From an uncultured Lachnospiraceae bacterium (lineage in GTDB: Bacteria; Bacillota; Clostridia; Lachnospirales; Lachnospiraceae), in the NCBI GenBank assembly GCA_910584845.1, contig CAJUDH010000002.1:62001-126000 (forward strand): a stretch of DNA of 64,000 nucleotides, given 5' to 3'. Position 1 is the first letter of the stretch. Every line of letters begins with the position of its first letter. Shown here piece by piece: positions 34,602-43,217 of the stretch. The translations under genes were made by a program, and so were the position numbers. A model generated the notes under the pieces. It did no database searches, had not been told where the DNA came from, and was given only the letters and a program-made list of their open reading frames with translations.

Positions 34602-36038
34602 TTATCCCCGGAGTTTTTCCATGGGGTCTTTCCCCCGGATCCCCGGCTCTGTCATAGTATAAGGGTTCAAGATGGTTTTTAACTGCTCCATATCCATCAA
34701 TTTCCGCTCCAGGATCAGGTCACGCACCAGGCGTCCGGTGCGCAAAGCTTCTTTCGCGATATTGGCCGCCGTCTCATAGCCCACATAGGGGCAGATCGTT
34801 GTGATAATTCCGATGCTGTTTTCCACCATCTTCCGGCAGTGTTCCTCATTTGCGGTAATCCCCACGATACAGTTGTCAATCAGCGTCTTAACCGCAAAAG
34901 CCAAAGTCTCAATGGATTGGAACAGGTTGTAGAAAATAATCGGCTCAAACGCATTTAGCTCCAGCTGCCCCGCCTCTGCGGCCATGGCAATGGTCACGTC
35001 GTTGCCGATAATGTTAAACGCCACCTGGTTTACCACCTCCGGTATCACCGGGTTTACCTTGCCCGGCATAATGGAAGACCCGTTTTGTTTGGCGGGAAGG
35101 TTGATCTCGCCAAAACCGGTCCGGGGCCCCGAAGACATGAGGCGCAGGTCGTTGGACATTTTCGACAAAGTGATGGCGCAGTTTTTCACTATGCCCGAAA
35201 CACTGGCATAACTGTCTAAATTCTGGGTGGCGTCAATCATGTCGTAAGACTGGATCAGGTCTTGCCCGGTCAAGGTGGACATGTTCTTTACCACCCTCTT
35301 AAAATATTGTACATCTGCATTCAGCCCCGTCCCGATAGCCGTCCCCCCCAGGTTGAGGCTTTTGATCTCGTCTTTGGCGTTCTCAAAACGCCGGATATCC
35401 CGCTGGATGGCAGAAGCGTAGGCATGGAATTCCTGGCCCAGGCGGATCGGGACCGCATCCTGCAGCTGGGTCCTTCCCATTTTAATGACAGAATCAAATT
35501 CCACCGACTTTTCCGTCAGCGCCTTTTCCAGCCTTTTCAGTTCGTCCTGCGCGTGGTCCAGCAGCTTTAAGGCCGCCATTTTCCCGCAGGAAGGGAATAC
35601 GTCGTTGGTGGACTGGCCAAAATTCACATGGTCGTTGGGGTTTACCAGTTTATAGTCCCCTTTTTTTCCACCTAAAAGTTCAATGGCACGGTTGGCGATG
35701 ACCTCGTTGGCATTCATATTTAGGGACGTGCCGGCGCCCCCCTGGATCGGGTCTACGATAAACTGGTCATGGAGTTTGCCGGCTATGATTTCGTCGCAGG
35801 CCTTTACGATGGCGTCCGCAATCTTCTTGTCCAGCTCCCCTACTTCAAAATTGGTAATGGCCGCCGCCTTTTTGATCTGCGCCACGCTGTTGATGAGTTC
35901 CGGGTGCATTTTAAGGCCGGTTATGTAAAAATTCTCATAAGCCCGGAGGGTCTGGATGCCATAATAGGCTTCCTCCGGCACTTCCTTTTCCCCTATGGAA
36001 TCATGTTCCATACGGTATTTCCTCATTTCTTCTTTCAT
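34602..36038 (-). CDS. aspA: Aspartate ammonia-lyase
   Basis: A 478-residue enzyme of the aspartase/fumarase family converting L-aspartate to fumarate and ammonia. The flexible active-site loop GSSIMPGKVNPVIPE lies near residue 319, and the N-terminal GIQTLRAYENF and HVNFGQSTNDVFPS are also diagnostic; the start region MEHDSIGEKEVPEEAYYG matches aspartase rather than fumarase. GGAGG lies 6 nt before the ATG. It is divergent from a LysR gene with interleaved promoters, so that regulator probably controls it. Fumarate produced could serve as an electron sink. Confidence 0.95.
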   Translation of the reverse strand: MKEEMRKYRMEHDSIGEKEVPEEAYYGIQTLRAYENFYITGLKMHPELINSVAQIKKAAAITNFEVGELDKKIADAIVKACDEIIAGKLHDQFIVDPIQGGAGTSLNMNANEVIANRAIELLGGKKGDYKLVNPNDHVNFGQSTNDVFPSCGKMAALKLLDHAQDELKRLEKALTEKSVEFDSVIKMGRTQLQDAVPIRLGQEFHAYASAIQRDIRRFENAKDEIKSLNLGGTAIGTGLNADVQYFKRVVKNMSTLTGQDLIQSYDMIDATQNLDSYASVSGIVKNCAITLSKMSNDLRLMSSGPRTGFGEINLPAKQNGSSIMPGKVNPVIPEVVNQVAFNIIGNDVTIAMAAEAGQLELNAFEPIIFYNLFQSIETLAFAVKTLIDNCIVGITANEEHCRKMVENSIGIITTICPYVGYETAANIAKEALRTGRLVRDLILERKLMDMEQLKTILNPYTMTEPGIRGKDPMEKLRG

Positions 36039-36144
36039 GTTATCCTCCGTCTTGCCCGCGTTTTACGGCACGGTATCCCCGCTTTCCGGGTAAAAACCGA
36101 TACGATAGGGCGAAATGTCCCCCTCCCCTTCCCCGCAAGCCTTC

Positions 36145-36181
36145 TTGACACCAGTATAATCCTGCCTTATAATATTTTCAA
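36145..36181. promoter_or_regulatory. Interleaved divergent promoters for aspA and the LysR gene
   Basis: Plus strand: TTGACA (36145-36150), 17 nt, TATAAT (36168-36173), a perfect consensus. Minus strand: TTGAAA (36176-36181), 17 nt, TATACT (36153-36158). The aspA -10 lies inside the lysR spacer, so the two cannot be occupied together. Confidence 0.75.
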
Positions 36182-36235
36182 ATACTTATATCATCATATT
36201 TATTATAGATATTTACCTATAGCAAAGGAGAACCC

Positions 36236-37165
36236 ATGTTCCAGGGGATGGATTATGTTTACGAAGTATACAAAGAACGGAGCTTTTCCAAAGCCGCCAA
36301 AAACCTTTTTATCAGCCAGCCTTCGTTAAGCGCCGCAGTCAAAAAGGCGGAACAGAAAATCGGGTTCCCCATTTTTGACCGCAGCTCCAGCCCGATCCGG
36401 CTGACTGAGCTGGGGAAAGAGTACATCCGCTCTATCGAGATCATTATGGACGTGGAAAACGGGTTCCGCAATTATGTCCAGGATACCCAGGATATGCAGA
36501 CGGGCTGTGTTTCCATCGGCGGCACGAATTTTTATGCCTCTTATGTACTGCCGCCTCTTTTGTCCCGTTTTACGGAAAAATACCCCCATATCCAGGTCAA
36601 CCTCATCGAGGCCTATACCACCCGGCTGACCGATATGCTTTTTTCCGGCACCCTGGACCTGCTTATTGACAACCAGGCCATGGATCCGGCAATTTACGGC
36701 AAACGTTTTTTTTGCGAGGAACACCTTCTCCTTGTAGTCCCGTCCCACTTTGTTTCCAACCAGCCGGTCCGAAACTATGCCCTGACCGCCACGGACATCC
36801 GGGAAAACCGCCATCTAAATTCCCGGATCCCGCCCATCCCCCTGGAAACCTTCCAAAACGACCCGTTCCTTTTGTTAAAATCCGGCAACGATACCCGCAC
36901 CCGGGCAGACAAGATCTGCCACCACGCCCGTTTTACCCCCAAAATCCGGTTCGAGCTGGAACAGCAGATCACGGCCTACAACCTTTCCCGGTGCGGCATC
37001 GGCATCTCCTTTTGCGGGGATACCCTGATCTGCCATATGCCGGAAGGCCAAAACCTGCTTTATTATAAGCTGGATAACCGGGATGCCATCCGGGACGTAA
37101 ATTTTTACTATAAAAGGAACCGGTATATGACAAAGATTATCAACGAATTTTTGAATTTAATCTGA
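36236..37165 (+). CDS. LysR family transcription regulator
   Basis: A 309-residue regulator. The N-terminal winged helix shows SFSKAAKNLFISQPSLSAAV, with the usual SQPSLS recognition helix, followed by a linker and a periplasmic-binding-like effector domain (about 90-300). AAAGGAG precedes the ATG. It is divergent from aspA and shares its promoter region. LysR proteins normally repress their own gene and activate the divergent one when an effector binds; the effector here could be aspartate or another dicarboxylate, which is inference. Confidence 0.92.
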   Translation: MFQGMDYVYEVYKERSFSKAAKNLFISQPSLSAAVKKAEQKIGFPIFDRSSSPIRLTELGKEYIRSIEIIMDVENGFRNYVQDTQDMQTGCVSIGGTNFYASYVLPPLLSRFTEKYPHIQVNLIEAYTTRLTDMLFSGTLDLLIDNQAMDPAIYGKRFFCEEHLLLVVPSHFVSNQPVRNYALTATDIRENRHLNSRIPPIPLETFQNDPFLLLKSGNDTRTRADKICHHARFTPKIRFELEQQITAYNLSRCGIGISFCGDTLICHMPEGQNLLYYKLDNRDAIRDVNFYYKRNRYMTKIINEFLNLI

Positions 37166-37193
37166 ATGCCGGCCCGGCCTTTCCTGCGGAATC

Positions 37194-37228
37194 TAAAAAT
37201 ATCCTATAGGCATTTGCCTATAGGATAT
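37194..37228 (-). terminator. Terminator after nanE
   Basis: A 13-bp perfect stem (37199-37211 with 37216-37228); the reverse strand continues into TTTTTAG. It is convergent with the LysR gene and may serve both. Confidence 0.75.
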
Positions 37229-37240
37229 ATATACTTTATT

Positions 37241-37990
37241 TCATATTGCCCGATCCCCTTGCTGCTTACCCCCATACCGGTACAGGGCCCCCGCATACCT
37301 TTGGGTAATAATCTCCGGCCTGGTGATGGACGTCCCCACCACCACCGCATAGGCGCCCGCCTCTAAAGCCATCACGGCCTCTTCCTCCCGGGCGATCTTC
37401 CCTTCCGCGATGACCGGTATCTCTGTAATCTGGCAAATCATGCGGATCAATTCCAAGTTGACCGATTTAACCCCTATGCTTTCCCTCGTATATCCGGACA
37501 ATGTGGTAGAAATCAGGTCAAACCCCATAGGGATGACCGCTTTTGCCTCCTCTATGGTAGAAACCTCCCCCATCACCAGCACATCCGGATAATGCTCCCG
37601 GATCTGGGCCAGGATCTGCCCCACAGTCTCCCCGCCGGGGCGCGCCCTTGGCGTGGCGTCCATGGCAACCACCTCGATACCGGTTTCCAGGATTTCCCTG
37701 GCGCTTTCATAGGTTGGAGTTATGTAAACTTCGCAATCATCCCGGAACTGTTTATTGATGCCGATAATGGGAAGGGGGACTTTTTCTTTAATCTTTGTAA
37801 TATTGTCCGCGCCTGTAGCCCGGATCCCCGCAGCCCCCCCCTGGTAGGCCGCCGCCGCAAAAGCAGCCATAATCTCCGCCCCGTACATCGGCCACCCTAC
37901 CCTTGCCTGGCAGGATACGATCAGCTTGCCTTTTAACTGTTCCAATACCGCTGCTTTCTTCGGGTTTCCCCCTGTTACCCCCTGGTTCAT
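37241..37990 (-). CDS. nanE: N-acetylmannosamine-6-phosphate 2-epimerase
   Basis: A 249-residue TIM-barrel epimerase converting ManNAc-6-P to GlcNAc-6-P. Family motifs include LIVSCQARVGWPMYG, GAAGIRATG and PVIAEGKI; the catalytic Lys is in PIIGINK. The start is ATG at 37990, which overlaps the stop of the PTS gene as TGATG, so translation is coupled; a longer in-frame extension is only a shadow of that gene. It ends the operon EIIB, EIIC-EIID, nanE. This suggests that the PTS substrate is N-acetylmannosamine or yields it. Confidence 0.95.
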   Translation of the reverse strand: MNQGVTGGNPKKAAVLEQLKGKLIVSCQARVGWPMYGAEIMAAFAAAAYQGGAAGIRATGADNITKIKEKVPLPIIGINKQFRDDCEVYITPTYESAREILETGIEVVAMDATPRARPGGETVGQILAQIREHYPDVLVMGEVSTIEEAKAVIPMGFDLISTTLSGYTRESIGVKSVNLELIRMICQITEIPVIAEGKIAREEEAVMALEAGAYAVVVGTSITRPEIITQRYAGALYRYGGKQQGDRAI

Positions 37991-39585
37991 CAAAAGAGCC
38001 CCACCGCCTTTCCTACAATCCCCAACGCAAAGCTTACGGCCATACAAGTATACATCCCCTTTTTCTGTTTCACAAGGATCCAATAATAGGAAAGCACCAA
38101 AAGCAACGGCAGGATGCTTGGCATCAGGGAATTGATGATGTCCTGAAGGATGATCTCTTTTTCCCCGATCATCCACACACAAGCCACATCCAGTTTCACA
38201 AACCCTACGATCATGGCGCCCACTGCCATCATGCCCACAATGGTTGCGCCTTCCACGAAGCGTTCAATCAGGTCGCTGCTCTTCATCTTCACTACCAGGT
38301 TTGTCCCCAGCCCATAGCCATGTTTGATAAACAGCCACCGGGAACATACGTTGAGCGCCACGTTGGGGATCAGGAATAAAAACGGCCCTGCCGGATTCCC
38401 CTCCAGCGCCAGTGCCGCTCCCAGGGCAGCAAAAACCGTCATAAAAGTGGCCTTAAATACCGAATCCCCGATGCTGGACAACGGCCCCATAAGCGCGGCT
38501 TTTGTGGAAGAAACCGCTTCCGGGGATATGGGTTTGCCTGCCGCCCTCTGTTCTTCCAGGGCCAGGGACACGCCCAGCACTGCGTTGCCTGTATAGGGGT
38601 GGCAGTTGAAAAACTCATTGTGCCGGAGGATAGCCTCCTGGAAATCCTCCTGCTTAGGGTACAGTACCCGCAAAGCCGGGATCATGGCGTAGCAGAACCC
38701 CAGGGAACAGTAACGTTCATAGTTGATGGTCGTCATGGAAAAAAAGGACCGCCAGAATACTTTTTTCAGCACCTTGTTGTCCAAAACCCTTTGGAAAGAA
38801 TCCGTTGTGCCCCCGTCGTCCCTATCAAATCCACTGTCAAACCCGTCGTCCCCCTGTTGCCGTTTTTCCATGGTATGCATGGCAAATACAACGGCCACCG
38901 CAATCACCGCGGACGCCAGCACATTCAGCCCCAGATAGACGGAACACACAAAACCCAAGGCGAAGAAGGGCCAGTATTTTTTGAAATTCATCATTTTAAG
39001 GAGCATGGCCATCCCCACTGCCGGGAGGATACCAGAAGCCACTTTAAGCCCGTCGGTGAGTACCGCCGGCATAGACGCTACCACTCGGTTGACAAACTCG
39101 CTGCCAAACTGGATGGCCAGGAAGGTAGGGATAAAAAACACCAGGAAAAATACAGCTAAACCACACATCTGCAGCCGTTCCACCATCTTGTAATCCCCGG
39201 ACCTCACATATTTGTCCGCACCGTGGATCAAAATAATGTTCAGGTTCCACGCAAACATAATCAGCAGCTGGGCCAGCAGCCCAATCGGCAACGCCAGGGC
39301 AATGCCCACTTCCGCGTTCCCCCCATTAAGGATGGCAAATACCGTGGAAAGGATCCCGGCAATCTGGGCGTTGGGGGGGACGCTCCCGCCTACGGGAATG
39401 ACCCCCATATACATCAGTTCCACGCTCCCCCCCACTAAAAGGCCGGTCTGGATGTCCCCCAGCACAAGCCCGATGAGGGGCCCCGCAAAAATCGGCCGGG
39501 AAACCATCCAATAGCCATATCCGTAATTCTCCAAAATCAAAAACGCAATAAACCCACTTAACAGCAACACTTGAACCATGCTCAT
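37990..39585 (-). CDS. Mannose-family PTS permease, fused EIIC-EIID
   Basis: A 531-residue membrane protein joining two PTS subunits normally made separately. Residues about 1-240 are EIIC (GGSVELMYMGVIPVGGSVPP). A charged linker with several DG/GF and Asp residues spans about 240-270. The remainder is EIID (TTINYERYCSLGFCYAMIPAL and RHNEFFNCHPY). The reading frame is continuous with no sign of a sequencing frameshift. AAGGAGGG precedes the ATG. The protein imports and phosphorylates a hexose or amino sugar with EIIB (upstream) and EIIA (42353-42763). Confidence 0.92.
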   Translation of the reverse strand: MSMVQVLLLSGFIAFLILENYGYGYWMVSRPIFAGPLIGLVLGDIQTGLLVGGSVELMYMGVIPVGGSVPPNAQIAGILSTVFAILNGGNAEVGIALALPIGLLAQLLIMFAWNLNIILIHGADKYVRSGDYKMVERLQMCGLAVFFLVFFIPTFLAIQFGSEFVNRVVASMPAVLTDGLKVASGILPAVGMAMLLKMMNFKKYWPFFALGFVCSVYLGLNVLASAVIAVAVVFAMHTMEKRQQGDDGFDSGFDRDDGGTTDSFQRVLDNKVLKKVFWRSFFSMTTINYERYCSLGFCYAMIPALRVLYPKQEDFQEAILRHNEFFNCHPYTGNAVLGVSLALEEQRAAGKPISPEAVSSTKAALMGPLSSIGDSVFKATFMTVFAALGAALALEGNPAGPFLFLIPNVALNVCSRWLFIKHGYGLGTNLVVKMKSSDLIERFVEGATIVGMMAVGAMIVGFVKLDVACVWMIGEKEIILQDIINSLMPSILPLLLVLSYYWILVKQKKGMYTCMAVSFALGIVGKAVGLF

Positions 39586-39613
39586 TGAAATACCCTCCTT
39601 GGTGAAAAACAGG

Positions 39614-40078
39614 TCATATCAGCTTCATCAAATCTTCTTTGGAATCCGTGGGGGTCGTCCGGTTCTCCATCTTCACCCCCCTTCTGTCCAATTTTTGAAA
39701 AACTTTCTCCATTTCCGGATCCACGTACACGGTTTTGGAAATCTGCCTCCGGCCTTCCTTAAAATAAAGCCCCCCAACGTTGATTTCTTTTAGCTCAACC
39801 CCCTTTTCGCAAAGGGACAGCAATGTGGAAGGATGTTTCACCACAACGAAAATTTTCCGTTTCTCATACTTTTTCAGAAGCTCCGCCCCTTTTTCTTCAT
39901 TGCAGACCATGCACTTGATGCCCGGGGGACACGCCATCTGGAGCAGGGAAACCTGAAACGTGTCTTGTGCGGCTTCGTTGTCAATTACCATGATCGCCTC
40001 GCTTTTATAAGCGACGCTCCAGGCATAAGCCACCTGTCCATGGATCAGGCGTTCGTCAATCCTTGCTATGGTAATCAT
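39614..40078 (-). CDS. Mannose-family PTS EIIB component
   Basis: A 154-residue phosphotransferase. The phosphorylated His is residue 13 in DERLIHGQV, the classic EIIB motif of the mannose/sorbose family. The domain is complete and ends with a short polar tail. ATG at 40078 is chosen for AAGGAGG upstream; the 19-residue extension lacks a ribosome site. It is the first gene of the operon with EIIC-EIID and nanE. The promoter lies at 40107-40135, with an RpiR-type palindrome 18 nt upstream of the -35. Confidence 0.95.
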   Translation of the reverse strand: MITIARIDERLIHGQVAYAWSVAYKSEAIMVIDNEAAQDTFQVSLLQMACPPGIKCMVCNEEKGAELLKKYEKRKIFVVVKHPSTLLSLCEKGVELKEINVGGLYFKEGRRQISKTVYVDPEMEKVFQKLDRRGVKMENRTTPTDSKEDLMKLI

Positions 40079-40106
40079 GATTTGTAGCCCCTCCTTTCTT
40101 ATCTCC

Positions 40107-40135
40107 AAACTACCAGACTTGAAAGTAAATGTCAA
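40107..40135 (-). promoter_or_regulatory. Promoter for the EIIB operon
   Basis: Reverse strand TTGACA (40130-40135), 17-nt spacer, TAGTTT (40107-40112). Confidence 0.6.
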
Positions 40136-40152
40136 TATTATCGTTTAATTGC

Positions 40153-40165
40153 GAAATTTTATTTC
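40153..40165. promoter_or_regulatory. RpiR-type operator upstream of the EIIB promoter
   Basis: GAAATTTTATTTC; its reverse complement GAAATAAAATTTC is identical to the palindrome at 48302-48314 in the fruK promoter. It lies at the 3' end of the rpiR gene, just past its stop region. Confidence 0.6.
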
Positions 40166-40168
40166 AAA

Positions 40169-41017
40169 TCATGAAACATCATCGGCTGAAATCCGTGTTT
40201 GCTGAATCTTCTGGATGTTTTCATCATAATTTAAAGAACAATACAAGGCATACAAAAGGTCAATAATATAAAGCTGCGCTGTCCTCGACGCCATGGCCCC
40301 GCTCCGGAAAACCGTTTCTTTCGCAGTCACAAAAAGGTTATAGTCTGCAATCCGGTTTAGGGAGTTTTCCCCGCTGGAGGTCACTGCCACCACAGGGGTC
40401 CCGTTTTTTTGCAGGATCCCTGCGATCTTGATCATTTCCTTAGTCTCGCCGGAATAGGAAACGATAATCCCTACATGGGACGCATCCGAATTTACCGCCT
40501 GTACATACTGCCGGTCATAAAGCTGGTAGGTAATTACATTTTTTCCAATACGCATAAATTTAAACTGGCCGTCCATGGCTACCATATTGGATGCACCAGC
40601 CCCATAAAAATCAATGATCACTGCTTTTTCCATAAGGCGCACCACATCCATAAGCGCCTTTTCATTTACCAGCACCCGTGTTTCCTCAATGGTTTTTACG
40701 GCAATATTGGTGATCTTTTCTATAATGGCATGGGGGGTGTCCTCCTTCTCAATGGTGGTGGTATCCAAAAGGTTCAGCTTCATATCCTGAAAATATTTGG
40801 TTTCTTCTGCCAGCAGCACTTTCAGCCTGGCAAACCCTTTAATGTCAATTTTCTTGCAAAGCCTCACAATGGTGGCCGGGGAAGTAAAAGATTCCCTGGC
40901 CAGGTCATATACCGTATACTCCATTACCTTTTTAGGGTATTTTAAGATATATTCCCTCACCTGGTTTTCCGCTACCGACAAATTTCTGTTGTCCCTCAAT
41001 TTAATCAAAACACTCAT
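40169..41017 (-). CDS. RpiR family regulator (MurR-like)
   Basis: A 282-residue regulator with an N-terminal RpiR helix-turn-helix (about 1-77; ATIVRLCKKIDIKGFARLK region) and a C-terminal SIS sugar-phosphate domain (about 125-260; IDFYGAGASNMVA, ISYSGETKEMI and AVTSSGENSL). ATG at 41017 is chosen for AGGAGG upstream. It lies between the EIIB operon and the divergent murQ gene. MurR-type proteins usually repress such genes until bound by MurNAc-6-P or a related sugar phosphate; the effector here is inferred from neighbours. Confidence 0.93.
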   Translation of the reverse strand: MSVLIKLRDNRNLSVAENQVREYILKYPKKVMEYTVYDLARESFTSPATIVRLCKKIDIKGFARLKVLLAEETKYFQDMKLNLLDTTTIEKEDTPHAIIEKITNIAVKTIEETRVLVNEKALMDVVRLMEKAVIIDFYGAGASNMVAMDGQFKFMRIGKNVITYQLYDRQYVQAVNSDASHVGIIVSYSGETKEMIKIAGILQKNGTPVVAVTSSGENSLNRIADYNLFVTAKETVFRSGAMASRTAQLYIIDLLYALYCSLNYDENIQKIQQTRISADDVS

Positions 41018-41125
41018 AGCCTTGTCCTCCTGGTTTGATATGGGCGCCCAAGGCCCCCTTCTTTTATGCACGGCAAAAATCGGCATGGCTTCCTGCCAAC
41101 AGTATGCCTCATTTCTTCCAGGATG

Positions 41126-41184
41126 TAAAATAAAATTTCTATTTTTCCCTATTTATTTGATTTTTTATTTCATCCAGGTATAAT
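41126..41184 (+). promoter_or_regulatory. murQ promoter with overlapping RpiR-type half sites
   Basis: TTGATT (41157-41162), 16 nt, TATAAT (41179-41184). TAAAATAAAATTTC (41126-41139) and GATTTTTTATTTC (41159-41171) resemble the GAAATAAAATTTC palindrome, and the second overlaps the -35. Confidence 0.5.
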
Positions 41185-41244
41185 GGGAGATACAAAAGAA
41201 TGGTTTCAGATACGCCCTCACAAGCGAAACCGAAAGGAGCGCCC

Positions 41245-42171
41245 ATGAATACGGATTACTTCAAGAAACTGGAAACCGAACTGCCCAATCCCGATACCCT
41301 GGGGATTGACGCCATGGAAACCCTGGAAATCCTTACTGCCATCAACAGGGAGGATGCCAAAATTGCGGCCATAGTACAAAATTGCCTGCCCGCCCTTACA
41401 GAAATGGTCGACCATATTTGCGCCTGCTTGGACAGGGGAGGCCGCCTTTTCTACATCGGGGCAGGAACCTCCGGGCGCCTGGGGGTGTTGGACGCCTCGG
41501 AATGCCCCCCTACCTATGGGGTTTCCCCCATCCTGGTCCAGGGGGTCATAGCCGGCGGGGACAGCGCCTTAAGGAAATCCAGCGAACAGGCCGAAGATAG
41601 CCCGGAAAACGGAAAAACCGACTTGATCCGCCATGGCCTCACCAGCCGGGACGCCGTCATCGGCTTGGCTGCCAGCGGGCGCACCCCCTATGTCATCGGG
41701 GCCCTGGACTATGCCCACTCGATCGGCGCCTACACAGGGGCCGTTTCCTGTGTATCCCATGCCCGCCTGTCCGGGCACGCCCAAACCGCCGTAGAGGCGG
41801 TAACCGGGCCGGAAGTGGTCACCGGCTCTACCAGGATGAAAGCAGGCACGGCACAAAAAATGATCCTCAATATGATTTCAACTTGTGTTATGATAAAAAT
41901 GGGGAAAGTATATAAGAACCTGATGGTAGACGTCCAGCCAACAAATGAAAAGCTGGCTGCCCGCGCCGCTTCCATCATCTGTGAATGCCTGGGCTGCAGC
42001 AGCGGGCAGGCCGGAGTCCTTCTGGAAGCATCCGGAAACAAAGTAAAACTCGCCATATTGATGGGCCTTACAGACCTTTCTGCCGGGCCTGCCAAAGGAT
42101 ATTTAGAAAAGGCAAAAGGAAGGCTCAATATAGCCCTTTCCCTCATCCGGGCCGAAAACGGCCCCGGATAA
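41245..42171 (+). CDS. murQ: N-acetylmuramic acid 6-phosphate etherase
   Basis: A 308-residue enzyme of the SIS family that cleaves the lactyl ether of MurNAc-6-P, giving GlcNAc-6-P and D-lactate. FYIGAGTSGRLGVLDASECP and GVIAGGDSALRKSSEQAED-like segments (GGDSALRKS) are diagnostic. AAAGGAG lies 6 nt before ATG at 41245; an in-frame extension upstream has no ribosome site. It is divergent from the RpiR gene and 181 nt upstream of the EIIA gene. With NanE, both branches of the locus end in GlcNAc-6-P, so the PTS may carry MurNAc, ManNAc or both. Confidence 0.97.
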   Translation: MNTDYFKKLETELPNPDTLGIDAMETLEILTAINREDAKIAAIVQNCLPALTEMVDHICACLDRGGRLFYIGAGTSGRLGVLDASECPPTYGVSPILVQGVIAGGDSALRKSSEQAEDSPENGKTDLIRHGLTSRDAVIGLAASGRTPYVIGALDYAHSIGAYTGAVSCVSHARLSGHAQTAVEAVTGPEVVTGSTRMKAGTAQKMILNMISTCVMIKMGKVYKNLMVDVQPTNEKLAARAASIICECLGCSSGQAGVLLEASGNKVKLAILMGLTDLSAGPAKGYLEKAKGRLNIALSLIRAENGPG

Positions 42172-42318
42172 AAACCGCCCGCCCCTATCGGCTTATACCT
42201 GGTTAAGCTGGCGGGTGGCCTTAGGTAAGGGCCCCAGGCAAGGCAATCAAAACACGCAGCAAGGAAAGGGCGAAAGGAGACATTCCGCCCATACCTTTTG
42301 GCACCCGGTAAAGCCTGT

Positions 42319-42347
42319 AATGTTATGAAACATACACAGAATGGAGG
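42319..42347 (+). repeat. Leader element copy before the EIIA gene
   Basis: Matches 23 of 29 nt with the copy before the HPr-like gene and 20 of 29 with the copies at 1931 and 1993. It ends in GGAGG, 5 nt before ATG. Confidence 0.65.
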
Positions 42348-42352
42348 AAACT

Positions 42353-42763
42353 ATGACAGGAATCTTATTGGTATCCCACGGAAACTATGCCCAGGCCATG
42401 TTAGAAACCGCCCGGATGATCTTAGGAAGGCAGGAAAAGCTCCTTGCCGTAGGGCTAACCCCCTCAAAAAGCCCCGAAACGCTGAAAGAAGAAATTTGCC
42501 ATGCCATCCGGTCTATGGAAGGAGAAGCTTTGCTCGTCTTTACCGACGTCGCCTCCGGCACCCCTTTTAACACCGTTGCCTTGTTGTCGCGGGAGTACCC
42601 CTTCCGCCACTTTACGGGAATTAACCTCCCCCTCCTGATAGAAACCCTTGCCAGCCGCCCTTATGTCCCCATAGAAGCCTTAACCCAAAACCTAAGGGAA
42701 AAGGCCCCTTCAACCTTTATAGACGTAGATGAGAAAATGGCAGGGGCCTCCCTTGACTTTTGA
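42353..42763 (+). CDS. Mannose-family PTS EIIA component
   Basis: A 136-residue EIIA domain. The phosphorylated His is residue 9 in GILLVSHGNYAQAM, and DVASGTPFN is also typical of the family. GGAGG lies 5 nt before ATG at 42353. The gene follows murQ in the same direction. It should transfer phosphate from HPr to the EIIB product at 39614-40078, although it is transcribed in the opposite direction from the other PTS genes. Confidence 0.94.
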   Translation: MTGILLVSHGNYAQAMLETARMILGRQEKLLAVGLTPSKSPETLKEEICHAIRSMEGEALLVFTDVASGTPFNTVALLSREYPFRHFTGINLPLLIETLASRPYVPIEALTQNLREKAPSTFIDVDEKMAGASLDF

Positions 42764-42905
42764 TGCCGGTACCGGGCCAAAGTAAGGGGCCCCTTTGATT
42801 GGCCCCAGGCACGCCCGCGTCTTCAGGCATTTCCCTAAGGCGCGAAGTGCGCATCTCCTGGAGGGTTTTGGCTTTATCGGGCGCAATTTCCTATAAAGTA
42901 AAAAA

Positions 42906-42953
42906 CAGCCTCAAAACAACTTGCACAGATGTGCACAAGTTATTTTGAGGCTG
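42906..42953. terminator. Bidirectional terminator between EIIA and the HPr-like gene
   Basis: An 18-bp stem with one mismatch (42906-42923 with 42936-42953); T-rich on the reverse strand after the stem. Confidence 0.8.
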
Positions 42954-42972
42954 CCTTCCCGTGTCTTAAAGG

Positions 42973-43212
42973 TTATTTGCCTTGCATCATATAATCCAGA
43001 AGGAATTTTACATCGTCCGGATCGGAAGCAACCAGCTCAATATCGTTAATAAGGGCCGTGTCTGCAAAAAGCCTGCTGACAGCAAGATATTTTGTCAGCT
43101 CAGATTTCAGGTTCAGCCGGTCGCCCTGTTTGGAAATCAATTCTACGCTCCCTTTGCATTGTTGGATGACTTCCAGAAATTTTTCAGGGCTTTCCACATT
43201 ATAAATTTTCAT
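42973..43212 (-). CDS. HPr-like protein lacking the active-site histidine
   Basis: A 79-residue cytoplasmic protein aligning with PTS phosphocarrier HPr. The regulatory segment LNLKS is present with Ser at residue 37. Proline 9 corresponds to the Pro of the HPr HARP motif, and the Pro-to-Ser distance (28 residues) equals that in HPr. The active-site His and Arg are replaced by Val 6 and Ser 8 (VESP), so phosphotransfer is not expected. This resembles the idea of Crh, which keeps Ser46 but lacks His15. Proteins of this type are sometimes labelled polyA polymerase by error. ATG at 43212 has GGAGG 5 nt upstream. Function is inferred. Confidence 0.65.
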   Translation of the reverse strand: MKIYNVESPEKFLEVIQQCKGSVELISKQGDRLNLKSELTKYLAVSRLFADTALINDIELVASDPDDVKFLLDYMMQGK

Positions 43213-43217
43213 CTTAT

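Noticed and set aside
34449..34682. Frame encoding a repeated segment over the 66-bp tandem repeat
   Set aside because: No ribosome site and it runs into the end of aspA; kept only as a DNA repeat.
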